Part shown: in pieces, positions 29,100-38,611 of the stretch
How the letters are laid out: each line of letters opens with the position of its first letter
Position numbering within the stretch: the stretch's first letter is position 1
NCBI GenBank assembly: GCA_039583345.1
Contig: JAZDSJ010000003.1
Location: forward strand, 1 to 64,000
Reading direction: 5' to 3'
Length of the DNA stretch: 64,000 bases
Source of the DNA: Tectiglobus diatomicola
GTDB taxonomy: Bacteria > Pseudomonadota > Alphaproteobacteria > Rhizobiales > Hyphomicrobiaceae
Notes under the pieces: model-generated
What the model saw: the letters and a program-made list of their open reading frames with translations, nothing else
Told to the model about the DNA's origin: nothing
Database searches by the model: none
Translations under genes and position numbers: made by a program

Positions 29100-30893
29100 A
29101 TGGCAAATAAAAAAGATGGCTCAGGTAAAGATAACCAAAAGAAAGGCTGGAAACCTACTACATCCGGAGTTTCACCAAAAAAACCAAATCCGATTATTGA
29201 ACTTCAGGCAAACAACGTACCCGACTATGATATTGAAGACATAGCGGAAAATCTTAAGCACACTGAAGTTCTCAGTATTCCTGATAAAGGTAAGTCAACT
29301 GCTTCAAATGAAACTTATACCACAAGCAAAGAGACCGCCGATAAAAAAACTAAAGATGAGAGCTCTCAGTCAACGATAGTAAACTCCAGTTCAAATATTG
29401 AGTATTCAAAAAAGAAAATTAAAAAGCCTACTTCTTCCAATACTTCTCATGTAACAACTAGACACTTTATTGGGACACGTATTTTAAGTCTTATCTCCTA
29501 TCTCTTTGCAAGCATTGTAGGTGGCGCAATAGTATTATTTGGCGCTCGTCCCTTAGATGAAGAATTAAAACTTAACATCATTCCACCAGCTAAAATTCCG
29601 ATCGAATTAGAAAAACGCCTTACGGTGCTTGAAAACCGCCCACTTATCAGGCCGGAAGATGTAACTCCAGTTGACACAGCTGAGAATTTAAGCGCTCGAA
29701 TAAATGATCTTAAAAAACAGCTTGCAACCCACAGCGCGTTACGTGAAAAAGTTGATTTGCTTGCTGAAAAAGTCATTATAGCTACACAGAAAAAAAGTAG
29801 TTCTGTGTCTGTTGAGCAATTAGATGGTATTGCTGAGCGCATAGTAAAGCTTGAGATGATTATAAAAAATCTAGTTGATGCAACAGGTCCTGACGGCCAA
29901 CCAACTACGCTGGCTGGCTTAACCTCTTTGAGCGATAAATTAAGTGATTTAGAATCTGGCTTGCGCATTGAAATTAATGAGTTACGTCACAGCATTACGA
30001 GGGATTCAGAAGCCCAATTCTCTGAAATTAAGTCGGCATCTGAAACTATTCAATCTGTTAGACAACGAATTGACAAAGAGTTATCACAGTTACGTAACAC
30101 TACAGCTCAATTAGAACTTCGAGCAGAGACATTAAAGTTGGCTCAAAAGAACATGGCTGGAACAGTGCATGCAATGGGAAAAGAAGTTGCAGAAGTTAGT
30201 ATAGACTACAACAATTTTAAAACTAACATTAATGAACGGCTTACTGTTGTCGCAAGACCTAGTGATGTAATGGGGGCGATTGCACCATTATTGAACCGGT
30301 TAACAAGACTGGACAATCAGCTTTCACAAATTATTTCCCGTGAAAATGATAGCAAGGCCAATGTGCAGCGTGTAGTGATGGCACTACAGCTTGGTAATCT
30401 TAAGCGGGCTATTGATCGGGGCGGTGCGTTCAGTACCGAATTACAAGAAGTCAACAAAATAGTTGAAGGAACTGTAGACTTATCGCCACTTAAGAAATTC
30501 CAAACATACGGAGTGCCAACGATTAAGGCACTGCAACTTGAATTCTCAAAACTTGCATACACAATCATTAACTCCGCAGAACAGCCTGTATCTAATGACT
30601 TGTTTGGATACTTACTAAAAAGAGCACAATCTATTGTTCGCTTGCGCCGTACTAACTTGCCAGAAGACGACAACTCTGTAGAAGCTATTGTTTCTAGAAT
30701 CGAAAAGCTACTAAACGTTAATGATTTAATAGCAGCACTAAATGAAGTTGAAAAATTTCCAGAGACATCTCTTGAATACATCTCTGATTGGATATCTAAA
30801 GCAAAAGCTAGGGTAGCTGTAGATCAAGCAATTGCGAATATTGAACAGCAATTGAAATCATCACTTTCCTCAAAAGTCAGCAACAGAGGTTAA
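29100..30893 (+). CDS. Mic60/mitofilin-like inner-membrane coiled-coil protein
   Basis: Alphaproteobacterial Mic60 homologues shape inner-membrane invaginations, and their genes commonly sit among haem-synthesis genes. The 597-residue product has a polar, Lys/Ser-rich N-terminus, one membrane helix at about 123-148, a long coiled coil (about 165-420) and a C-terminal region (about 430-590) with the helical LIAALNEVEKFPE and ISDWISKAKARV elements seen in this family. hemY follows four bases after its stop. hemC-hemD, its usual upstream neighbours, are instead 12 kb away on the other strand. Assignment rests on architecture and the hemY link; overall sequence conservation in the family is low. 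Confidence 0.85.
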   Translation: MANKKDGSGKDNQKKGWKPTTSGVSPKKPNPIIELQANNVPDYDIEDIAENLKHTEVLSIPDKGKSTASNETYTTSKETADKKTKDESSQSTIVNSSSNIEYSKKKIKKPTSSNTSHVTTRHFIGTRILSLISYLFASIVGGAIVLFGARPLDEELKLNIIPPAKIPIELEKRLTVLENRPLIRPEDVTPVDTAENLSARINDLKKQLATHSALREKVDLLAEKVIIATQKKSSSVSVEQLDGIAERIVKLEMIIKNLVDATGPDGQPTTLAGLTSLSDKLSDLESGLRIEINELRHSITRDSEAQFSEIKSASETIQSVRQRIDKELSQLRNTTAQLELRAETLKLAQKNMAGTVHAMGKEVAEVSIDYNNFKTNINERLTVVARPSDVMGAIAPLLNRLTRLDNQLSQIISRENDSKANVQRVVMALQLGNLKRAIDRGGAFSTELQEVNKIVEGTVDLSPLKKFQTYGVPTIKALQLEFSKLAYTIINSAEQPVSNDLFGYLLKRAQSIVRLRRTNLPEDDNSVEAIVSRIEKLLNVNDLIAALNEVEKFPETSLEYISDWISKAKARVAVDQAIANIEQQLKSSLSSKVSNRG

Positions 30894-30897
30894 AGCT

Positions 30898-32484
30898 ATG
30901 CCCCATCTTGTTAGTTATTTTCTAGCTATTGCCATCGCCTCAGCTTGTTTGTCTTGGCTTGCGGATAATCCAGGAAGTATTATGGTAAATTGGCAAGGAT
31001 ATATTTGGGACACTAATATCTTTCAAGTTACGATATTATTATCATTCCTTACCATTACAGTTATAATTTTATGGAACATATTTCGAAATATATGGCAGGC
31101 ACCAGCTGCCATAAGCAGCCTTATAAATCAACGGCGTGAAAAGCGAGGTTTCGAAGCTCTTTCGAGCGGTTTAATAGCTGTTGGTGCTGGTGATCGTACT
31201 CTTGCAATTCAATGTGCGACACAGGCACGCGCATCGCTTCCCTATGAGCCTATGACACATCTCTTACGTGCGCAGGCAGCTCAGCTGGCTGGCGATCGTG
31301 CAATGTCACGTCGTATTTTCGAAACCATGTTGGCAACCCCAAATACTGAGGCATTCGGCCTGCGAGGCCTCTTTTTAGAGGCAGAATATGAAGGTGAATT
31401 AGAAGTGGCACGCCAGCTAGCTGAACGTGCAGTTAAACTTAATCCAAAATTATCATGGTCAGTCAACGCTTTGTTTGACATTCAATGCAGAAATAGCCAA
31501 TGGGATGCTGCTTTAACTACTCTTGCAATAGCTAAAAAACATGGCCATTTCGGAAAAAAAACAACTGATCGCCGTCGTGCTGTTCTATTAGCCGGTAAAG
31601 CTCAGGCTTGTGAAGATGACGAAGATCTAGAACGCGCACTTGTTCTTTCTTTGGAAGCTCATAATTTAGCTCCAGATTTAGTTGCAGCAGCTGCAGTTGC
31701 TGGTCGACTGCTTTCTGCTAAAGGCAATACTATAAAAGCAACAAAGGTGCTACGAAAAACGTGGAAGAGATTTCCACATCCAGAACTAGCCGTAGCCTAT
31801 GCATATACTCAATTAGGAGACAGCCCCAAAGATCGTTTAAAGCGTGTACAGGAACTAGCCTCTATTACTCCTGACAGCGTTGAAGGTCCCATTGCTATAG
31901 CTAATGCAGCCATTGAAGCTCGTGATTTTGATACGGCTCGTACGGTTTTAACCCCATTAATCGAGAAGCACCTAACTCGTCGTGTATGCAAATTAATGGC
32001 ACGTATTGAAGAAGAGGATACCAGTAATACTGGAGGTGTTCGTGAATGGCTTTCACGTGCGGTCAATTCATCACATGACCCAGTCTGGACAGCAGACGGC
32101 ATAATTTCAGATACTTGGCTACCAGTTTCACCTGTAACAGGAACAGTAGATTCATTTCAATGGCGTGTGCCAGTAGAACTAGCTAGTTCAAATAGCTCGC
32201 AGATGGGAGTTCAAAAAATTGACGAACTAGGTGATATCAATGGTAAGCTAAAAGCCGTAGTTGATAATGTAATTGAAAACAACGTTGAAGATTGTACTAT
32301 ATCTCAGGACGAAAAGGCTGAATTCTTCGAAACAATCAATGAGCTAGGTACATCAAAGATTAATAAGTCTAAAAAAGTACCTTCCAATGCCCTTACAATC
32401 ATACATGAAAAACCAGAAAAGTTTGTCCAAACTGTAGAGAAGCAAGATTCTCAGGTTACAAATAATAATACTGCTGAAAATTAG
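30898..32484 (+). CDS. hemY: HemY protein, TPR-containing haem-biosynthesis associated
   Basis: Proteobacterial HemY is an inner-membrane TPR protein co-located with hemC/hemD; its exact role in haem synthesis is unclear. This is not the protoporphyrinogen oxidase called HemY in Bacillus. The 528-residue protein has two N-terminal membrane helices (about 1-22 and 40-62) enclosing the NPGSIMVNWQGY segment of the HemY_N domain, then helical repeats to about residue 370. The last 100 residues are polar and low in conservation. It forms an operon with mic60 (four-base spacing) and is followed by a clear intrinsic terminator. Confidence 0.92.
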   Translation: MPHLVSYFLAIAIASACLSWLADNPGSIMVNWQGYIWDTNIFQVTILLSFLTITVIILWNIFRNIWQAPAAISSLINQRREKRGFEALSSGLIAVGAGDRTLAIQCATQARASLPYEPMTHLLRAQAAQLAGDRAMSRRIFETMLATPNTEAFGLRGLFLEAEYEGELEVARQLAERAVKLNPKLSWSVNALFDIQCRNSQWDAALTTLAIAKKHGHFGKKTTDRRRAVLLAGKAQACEDDEDLERALVLSLEAHNLAPDLVAAAAVAGRLLSAKGNTIKATKVLRKTWKRFPHPELAVAYAYTQLGDSPKDRLKRVQELASITPDSVEGPIAIANAAIEARDFDTARTVLTPLIEKHLTRRVCKLMARIEEEDTSNTGGVREWLSRAVNSSHDPVWTADGIISDTWLPVSPVTGTVDSFQWRVPVELASSNSSQMGVQKIDELGDINGKLKAVVDNVIENNVEDCTISQDEKAEFFETINELGTSKINKSKKVPSNALTIIHEKPEKFVQTVEKQDSQVTNNNTAEN

Positions 32485-32548
32485 TCGATCTAGCGGATGC
32501 TTACAAGACAAACTCCTCAGTAGAAAATAAAAGCAATTCAAAATTTGA

Positions 32549-32575
32549 AAAAGAAAGGTTTTGAACCTTTTTTTA
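32549..32575 (+). terminator. Intrinsic terminator after hemY
   Basis: AAAGGTT (32554-32560) pairs with AACCTTT (32564-32570) around TTG, and the run of T's continues to 32574. It is preceded by an A-rich stretch, so it could also act in reverse. It lies about 65 bases beyond the hemY stop and ends the mic60-hemY operon before tRNA-Thr. Confidence 0.8.
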
Positions 32576-32753
32576 AATTCCTAATGAAGTAAATCAAGGT
32601 ATTGTTTGCAATGGGTGTTTATCTTATGAATAAGAAAATATTTACTAAGACTAAATAAACAAAGGAAATTATAGAATTAAGATTAATATATTATTCTCAA
32701 GCTTTTTATGCTATTAAATTAAGTTATAGAAAAAAGTTAAAGTTGCTTTAAAG

Positions 32754-32829
32754 GCCGTTGTAGCTCAGTTGGTAGAGCACATCATTCGTAATGATGGGGT
32801 CGGGGGTTCAAGTCCCTTCAGCGGCACCA
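32754..32829 (+). tRNA. tRNA-Thr (CGT)
   Basis: Plus-strand, 76 bases: acceptor GCCGTTG against CAGCGGC (one T-G pair), D-arm AGCTCAGTTGGTAGAGC, anticodon stem CATCA/TGATG with loop TTCGTAA giving CGT, T-loop GGTTCAAGTCC, discriminator A and encoded CCA at 32827-32829. It is isolated between hemY and gmk. Confidence 0.96.
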
Positions 32830-33076
32830 ACATTCAAAGCTTGCTATTAGAGTATTACCTCTATACTAGAAAAACTTTGGAAAAGCTAATATCTTGCTTC
32901 GTTAGTAAATTCTGACTTACAGATAGGTTGTGATACTTACTAATTAATCCTTTGGTATAGTACTTAGACATTCTTACTGTATATAAAGTTAAGGTTTTCT
33001 GCTCTTTTTGTTAGAATAATTTAGATGCGAGACACCACAAACAGATTACAGTTATCTTTAAAACTTAGAAATTTAT

Positions 33077-33730
33077 TTATGCTTCTGGAAGAGTTTTTTG
33101 AATATCAAACACAATATCGCTTAAGCCATGTTGCAAGTCTGTTCGATGGCGTTCAGCGCACAAAATGGATTTGAGTACTCTCAGACTTTGATCGAAATTA
33201 TCATTGACAACAGTATAGTCGTATTCATCCCAACAACTCAATTCTACAGCAGCAGATTGCATCCTCGTAATCATTACTTCTTCTGTATCAAGAGCACGCT
33301 TTCGCAATCGCTTTTCTAAAATTTTTCTAGAAGGCGGAAGTATCAAAACATTTACTAAATTAGCTAAATTATGTGTTTTGAGCTGACGCATACCCTGCCA
33401 GTCAATATCAAAAATAACATCTTTTCCAGAACTAAGCATTTTTTCAACGGCAATTCGAGGAGTACCATAAAGATTACCAAACACACTCGCCGACTCAAGT
33501 AGATCGCCATTATTTTTACGACGTTTAAATTCATCCTGACTTACGAAAATATAATCTTTTCCGTTCACTTCACCATCACGGGGCAAGCGTGTAGTTAATG
33601 ATACTGAGATCTGTAAATTATTATCGTGTGCAGATAGTGCGTTTGCAAGACTTGTTTTTCCCGCCCCAGAGGGTGATGACAAAACCAAAATTAATCCCTT
33701 ACGACTCGGGAGCTCTCTTAATCGAGACAT
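33077..33730 (-). CDS. gmk: Guanylate kinase
   Basis: Gmk phosphorylates GMP and dGMP. The 217-residue protein has the P-loop SSPSGAGKTSL, the GMP-binding segment VSLTTRLPRDGEVNGKDYIFVS and FDIDWQGMRQL. All are intact. It is the last gene of the former mltG-yicC-gmk set; yicC between it and mltG has decayed. Its retention is notable beside the guaB pseudogene elsewhere in this window: GMP must come from salvage, from the host or from another gene copy. Confidence 0.96.
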   Translation of the reverse strand: MSRLRELPSRKGLILVLSSPSGAGKTSLANALSAHDNNLQISVSLTTRLPRDGEVNGKDYIFVSQDEFKRRKNNGDLLESASVFGNLYGTPRIAVEKMLSSGKDVIFDIDWQGMRQLKTHNLANLVNVLILPPSRKILEKRLRKRALDTEEVMITRMQSAAVELSCWDEYDYTVVNDNFDQSLRVLKSILCAERHRTDLQHGLSDIVFDIQKTLPEA

Positions 33731-33734
33731 AATG

Positions 33735-34572
33735 TTACTCTACATTTTGAATTTGTTCATAAAATTGATTAATGACTGTCTTCATTTTCAAACCAAGTCG
33801 AGTTATGTCTAAAATACTATATTTAAGACAAAGTATATTTTCTTTGCGATTATATTCCTGAAAAAAATCGAGCTTATGACTAACAAAACCAGCCTTAACA
33901 AGAAGCTTTCCTATACAAACAACATATGCATTAAGTCAATCTAACTCCTCTTTGAGTATTAGCTTTCCTAGCAAAAAGCGCCGCTTACTGATATAGCCAC
34001 ACTATCCAGATTAATTTCTCTATTATAAGTTGACATTAATTGTTCAAGTTTAGCGCTTAGGTAAACTTAAACGGCTTCGAATTTTCTAACTTTCAATATA
34101 CGTGTAGCATTAGTTAATCTCTCAATTTGAGTAATTTTTTCTTGAAGAGTTACAGTAAGCTTAGTGATTTTATTTTGTCTAGCCATTTGTAATTTTAAAA
34201 ATACACATACAAGTCTTTAAAAAAGTTTCAGCCCCCGCTACCTCTAGGATTTCTTTATTATCATTTTTCTCAGTACTTTCAAAAACTTCACGTAAGTTAA
34301 GTAAACTACCGCTTCATGAATAATCAATCCAATTAATTCTTTGACGTGTTTAGAGGCCCAAAGAACCACCTGTAAATTTCATTCATTCAGGCAGCAAAAT
34401 TACTACCACGTGTAAACTTATCGGTAATAGCCATACGTTCTAGTGCTTCACGATCTTCAAAACTGATCGGCAAACTTATCCGAACATCCAATCTACTGTC
34501 CTTGAACTATGAAATTCCCATTGACAAGAATAAACTATCATCTCTACAAACTTCCAACGTAAAAGCAGTCAT
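33735..34572 (-). pseudogene. yicC: Decayed yicC gene
   Basis: YicC is a widely conserved endoribonuclease-like family usually encoded just before gmk. Both ends are readable on the minus strand. The start gives MTAFTLE (compare MTGFA), and shortly after, in a shifted frame, LDVRISLPISFEDREALER ends in TRGSNFAA and a stop. The far end reads DITRLGLKMKTVINQFYEQIQNVE and stop at 33735, the typical YicC C-terminus. Between them there are many frameshifts and stops, with no long frame. Total length (about 840 bases) is close to an intact gene (about 290 codons), so decay is mainly by small changes. Position between mltG and gmk supports the call. Confidence 0.85.
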
Positions 34573-34595
34573 TTAGTAAAAGTCATTAGTGGATT

Positions 34596-35786
34596 TTATC
34601 TATTGGGATGGCGTGACGGAAGGTATATCCTACCTGACTTTGACTTTTTAGCCGAACGTATTCTACGCTCAATACGTCTCCATCCCACCACTGCACGATT
34701 ATGCTCAGCTAGTGTCTCTGAGAAGACATGACCACCTTTACCATCTGCTACAAAATATAGATAACTAGTCTCCGCAGGGTTTAAGACAGCTTCAACTGCT
34801 GCACTGCCTGGATTACATATGGGGGTCGGAGGTAAACCATCAATTTGGTATGTGTTGTGTAAAGTTTTTTTTCGAATATCGGATTTATATATAGTACTAC
34901 CCCAAGTGACAGATGGGCCAAATTTTCCATATAAAATCGTTGGGTCAGATTGAAGGCGCATACCACGACGCAAACGATTAATAAATACACTTGCAATAAT
35001 AGATGGGTTATCGCGTGGTCCCATCTCTTTTTCAACCATAGAGGCTAAGACTAAGGCTTCTTTAGCATTTTTGTATGGGAGATTAGGCTGACGTTTTTGC
35101 CAAGTCTTTTCTAAAAATATACTATGCTGTCTAGTCATCAAATTTATTAATTCGTTACGAGACGCTTGATACCTAACACGATATGTATCAGGTCTTAAGG
35201 TGCCTTCTGGTGGAATGTTAAGAATATCTCCAGACAACTTTTTATTTCTACGCAACCTAGCAACTATCTCATAACTAGTTAAGCCTTCAGGAAGTACTAC
35301 TGTTATTACTTCAGATACACCGCTTCTGATAATATTCACGATATCTTTAGAACTAGAAAGTTTTTTAAAGCTATAACTTCCAGCCTTTAATGATATCATT
35401 TCATGCTGATCCATGTAATGCCATAAACGGTCACGAAATTGATGCCCTAAAACCAAATAACGACTTTCAACTATTCCTTCTCGTTCAAGAATACTAGCAA
35501 TTTGATGCTCCGTCGCTCCCTTAGAAATATTTATAAGTTTATCTTTGGACAATGGCCCGCTTACAGTAATTTTGTGCTCGAACCAGACGTGTAAAATCAC
35601 TAAAATGACTGATATAAGTAGTGTAGCAGCCAGAACTCCGTTTAAAAAACGCATGGTTGGACTCGATGATTTTTTGCGTTTTTTAAGTTTTCTTTTGGTG
35701 ATCCGCTTGGGTGCTTTTGATGGTTCAACTGCCTCGATAGGACTAATTGGTCTCATTGAATTATATTGCTTACTCCTTTTTTGCAT
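34596..35786 (-). CDS. mltG: Endolytic murein transglycosylase MltG
   Basis: MltG cleaves nascent glycan strands at the inner membrane and is thought to end peptidoglycan chain extension. The 396-residue protein has a basic cytoplasmic N-terminus, one membrane helix at about 46-68, a LysM-like region and the YceG domain with the catalytic Glu in LASMVEKEMG, followed by FINRLRRGMRLQSDPTILYG and the YLYFVADGKGGHVFSETLAEHN signature. The basic tail after the domain is slightly long. It was the first gene of mltG-yicC-gmk; fabF, often upstream in relatives, is absent. Its presence with a dacA remnant suggests a trimmed cell wall pathway. Confidence 0.95.
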   Translation of the reverse strand: MQKRSKQYNSMRPISPIEAVEPSKAPKRITKRKLKKRKKSSSPTMRFLNGVLAATLLISVILVILHVWFEHKITVSGPLSKDKLINISKGATEHQIASILEREGIVESRYLVLGHQFRDRLWHYMDQHEMISLKAGSYSFKKLSSSKDIVNIIRSGVSEVITVVLPEGLTSYEIVARLRRNKKLSGDILNIPPEGTLRPDTYRVRYQASRNELINLMTRQHSIFLEKTWQKRQPNLPYKNAKEALVLASMVEKEMGPRDNPSIIASVFINRLRRGMRLQSDPTILYGKFGPSVTWGSTIYKSDIRKKTLHNTYQIDGLPPTPICNPGSAAVEAVLNPAETSYLYFVADGKGGHVFSETLAEHNRAVVGWRRIERRIRSAKKSKSGRIYLPSRHPNR

Positions 35787-36150
35787 ATGATAAACATTTT
35801 CTAATTAGGAATCTTGTAAGTTCGTAAACGTAGAATACTCTACAAATTGAGGAGTATAGAATATATAGCAAATGCAAAGATCATGTTTGAATCAATCTTC
35901 GACGTCAATATATAGTTTAGTAATACATGACAATCTCATTGTAGAACTGTAGTGGTCAAGTTAAACCGAACAGATCCACAGAAGACATTGGGGAAAACTG
36001 CTTAAGAAAGTTTTTGAAACTAATATATCGTACCAAGTAACCTCTCAAGCACTGTGTCATCATAACAAAATTAGAATGCATTCCAAAATTTATCAAAAAA
36101 GTTAGAGATCGAAAAAGCTGGGATCCATTATATAATTGTAATTTTCTTAT
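35787..36150. other. 360-base non-coding spacer
   Basis: AT-rich spacer upstream of mltG and downstream of the methyltransferase gene on the same strand. No fabF remnant or other motif was recognised. Confidence 0.55.
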
Positions 36151-36873
36151 CTAAATGCTAGCAGCGGGGATTTGCTTGCCAAACAAGCGGACTGAGAATT
36201 GAGATCTCAATATATTTGGAAAAGAAAGCTCTTTTCTAGCCTCGACAATAATGATCCCTCCAAAACCTGGAAAAAACTGCGCCCCAAACCGCTCAAATGA
36301 AATCATTGATTTGAGTACGGCCTGACGTTCAACCGGTGGAAAATGTAGCGCCCAAGTACAATAAGTTGGAACGAACAGGGCTTTTTGCAATAAATTTTGC
36401 AGCTGAATACGACTGTAAGAACGTCCACGACCGAATGGAGTTGCGCTCGTTATGGCCCAGACACTTCGACGATTAGGAACAATAAGAATAATACGTCCTT
36501 CTGGAGACAAAACACGCCACATTTCACGTAGTAAATCTTTTAAATTTAATGTGTTTTCAATGCAATGTATAGCCAATAGGCGATCAACTGAATTATCATT
36601 TAAAGGTAGATGCGTTTCCTCAACCATTACGCATTGTGTTGGACCTTCCCTTGGCCAAACCAATGTACCTTGTGCTGCTGGCATCATCGCAGCCACATGA
36701 AATGCTTCACCATGGAAAGTACCAAGATAAGGTGCCGCGAAACCAAGACCTATCAATGTCATGCCATTCAAGTGCCGCCAACGGGCACGGATGCGATGAG
36801 TAACTAAGCGACGCACGGCCAGTCCAAGGGGACACGCATAGAATGTTTGCAAATCAGATACGTGTGAATACAT
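36151..36873 (-). CDS. Class I SAM-dependent methyltransferase, gloB neighbour
   Basis: A 240-residue putative methyltransferase of the type encoded divergently from gloB in many alphaproteobacteria. It has MTLIGLGFAAPYL as a variant SAM-binding loop, LPLNDNSVDRLLAIHCIENT as the post-II acidic/helix segment, and LREMWRVLSPEGRIILIVPNRRS, typical of methyltransferase domains. The usual GxGxG is changed to GLGFA, which is also how this subgroup normally looks. The substrate is unknown. Its divergent partner gloB is a pseudogene here, so the conserved pairing is not required for keeping this gene. Confidence 0.85.
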   Translation of the reverse strand: MYSHVSDLQTFYACPLGLAVRRLVTHRIRARWRHLNGMTLIGLGFAAPYLGTFHGEAFHVAAMMPAAQGTLVWPREGPTQCVMVEETHLPLNDNSVDRLLAIHCIENTLNLKDLLREMWRVLSPEGRIILIVPNRRSVWAITSATPFGRGRSYSRIQLQNLLQKALFVPTYCTWALHFPPVERQAVLKSMISFERFGAQFFPGFGGIIIVEARKELSFPNILRSQFSVRLFGKQIPAASI

Positions 36874-36980
36874 TTGAGTTTCGTTATTTCGTTTGTAGAA
36901 ATTTGACGTGTAATCTGCGACAAAAAAATTAATATTACAAGCATTTCGTATACTTATTAATATGAAGTCGCTTTGAAATT

Positions 36981-37737
36981 ATGACTCAGCTTTAGATTTA
37001 TTAGTTTTCGTGTCGTGCTGATAACTACGGAGTGTTAACTAGGGACACTAAATCAGGGCTGATCGCTTCTATTGACGCATCAGATGCAAGATTAATTAGT
37101 GCTGCACTTCAGAAAAAAATTGGTTGCTTACACATATTTTTGTTACTCATCACCATGCGGATCATACGAATGGAAACTTTTCACTTAAATCAGAAACTGA
37201 CTGTCTGATTGTTGGTCCACGTAAGGAAGCAAAGAAAATTCTTGGTATTGATATTAAAGTTGATGAAAGTCAGAGCTTTTTATTTGGTAGCTTTAAAATT
37301 AATGTTCTAGAAACACCAGGTTATACGTCCGGTCACGTTGCGTATTGGGTATCTGATGCTAACGTTACATTTGTCGGAGATACTTTTTTCCAATGGGGTG
37401 TGGTCGAGTTTTCGAAGATACAATAGATGAAATGTGGTAAAGTATTAGAAAACTTTCTAAACTACCACCAGAGGCCATACTATATTGTGGACACTAAAAT
37501 ACAGAAGCCTATGCTAAATTTGCGTCAACCATTGAGCTTGGAAATAATGCCCAACAAGCTCGTACTAGAAATATAAAAAACTAAGGGCTGAAGGTTTACC
37601 GATGCTGCCAACAGAATTATCAGATGAGTTAGCTAAAAATCCGTTCATTCGTGCATATAGTTCTGAGATGCGAGCGAAACTAAATCTTTTAGGCAACAGA
37701 TTAAGAAGTATTTGAAAAGCTGCGCGAGTTTAATAGC
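36981..37737 (+). pseudogene. gloB: Decayed glyoxalase II (hydroxyacylglutathione hydrolase)
   Basis: GloB hydrolyses S-lactoylglutathione in methylglyoxal detoxification. From 36981 the frame reads MTQL, stop, IY, stop, FSCRADNYGVLTRD, which matches the GloB start with two nonsense codons. After a frameshift near 37110 comes LTHIFVTHHHADHTNGN (the zinc motif), ETPGYTSGHVAYWV, GDTFFQWG, then after another shift CGRVFEDTIDEMW, ILYCGH, stop, and finally LAKNPFIRAY. The end reads ATD, stop, EVFEKLREFN. The longest open piece is only about 100 codons. Most zinc ligands are still readable, so inactivation is recent. It lies divergent from the methyltransferase gene, its usual neighbour. Confidence 0.9.
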
Positions 37738-38611
37738 ATAGCATGCATGCCCGTATATTCGCATGCTAATAAATAGTATGACGTTTATGACGTATTATTT
37801 TAAGAATGTTTGTATCGTGCGCCTACATCAAGTGACCTTTAAATATTCTAAAATTAAAATCGCAGCGAAATTCACTAATGTGTTTTTGGAAATCAATAAT
37901 GTTAATTATTTTCTTAGTTTATAAAATCTGCAAAATTTAGGTGGGTGCTACCCTAATTATTATTTATGAGGCTTATTTATATTCTGTGCAAATTGGGAAA
38001 ATTTATGTGCATTTATACTCGTGCCTGATATTACTATGATTATGAGCTGTTCTTTATTACCTATGTCTGAAAATTGCGTTGTTGCATTTTATACTAAACT
38101 TTTATTACTGACATTTCGTAGGTGAGGTGGTTATCTATTTCGATACTAGAATATTAATTGCCGAAGACAATATCAGATCTGATTCAAACGTACGTGCTAG
38201 ATAAATTAAACTGACCATTATTACTCTGTTCTTGACAATATAATTTAAAACCGTGCTATTTCATAAACAATTAAAATTCATTTGGATGTTTGTTATTTTT
38301 TATAGATGTATGAATCGAAATTTGAAGACATAAAATTATGGCAGTTGAAAATATAATAGTCCTATTATTATCGTATAAAGATTTGTCATGAAAAACAGAA
38401 TTTTCTTTGTTTAAAAGAGGTAAAGTACAACTTTGTTTCTAAACCGTAAAATTTATGCGAGTAAAGCAATTAAGCTGAAACTGGCTAAGCAAATTAACAT
38501 CTCAGATGCACAAAACATTTATTTTGTATTTTATCTTGAACAATTATGGGCTGACAAACACTTCACAGAACTCAGATACTAAACCTTAATATTCGAATTG
38601 GATTACACCTT
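37738..38611. other. 870-base non-coding spacer
   Basis: AT-rich, no frame of note and no recognised remnant between the gloB pseudogene and trpS. Confidence 0.6.
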
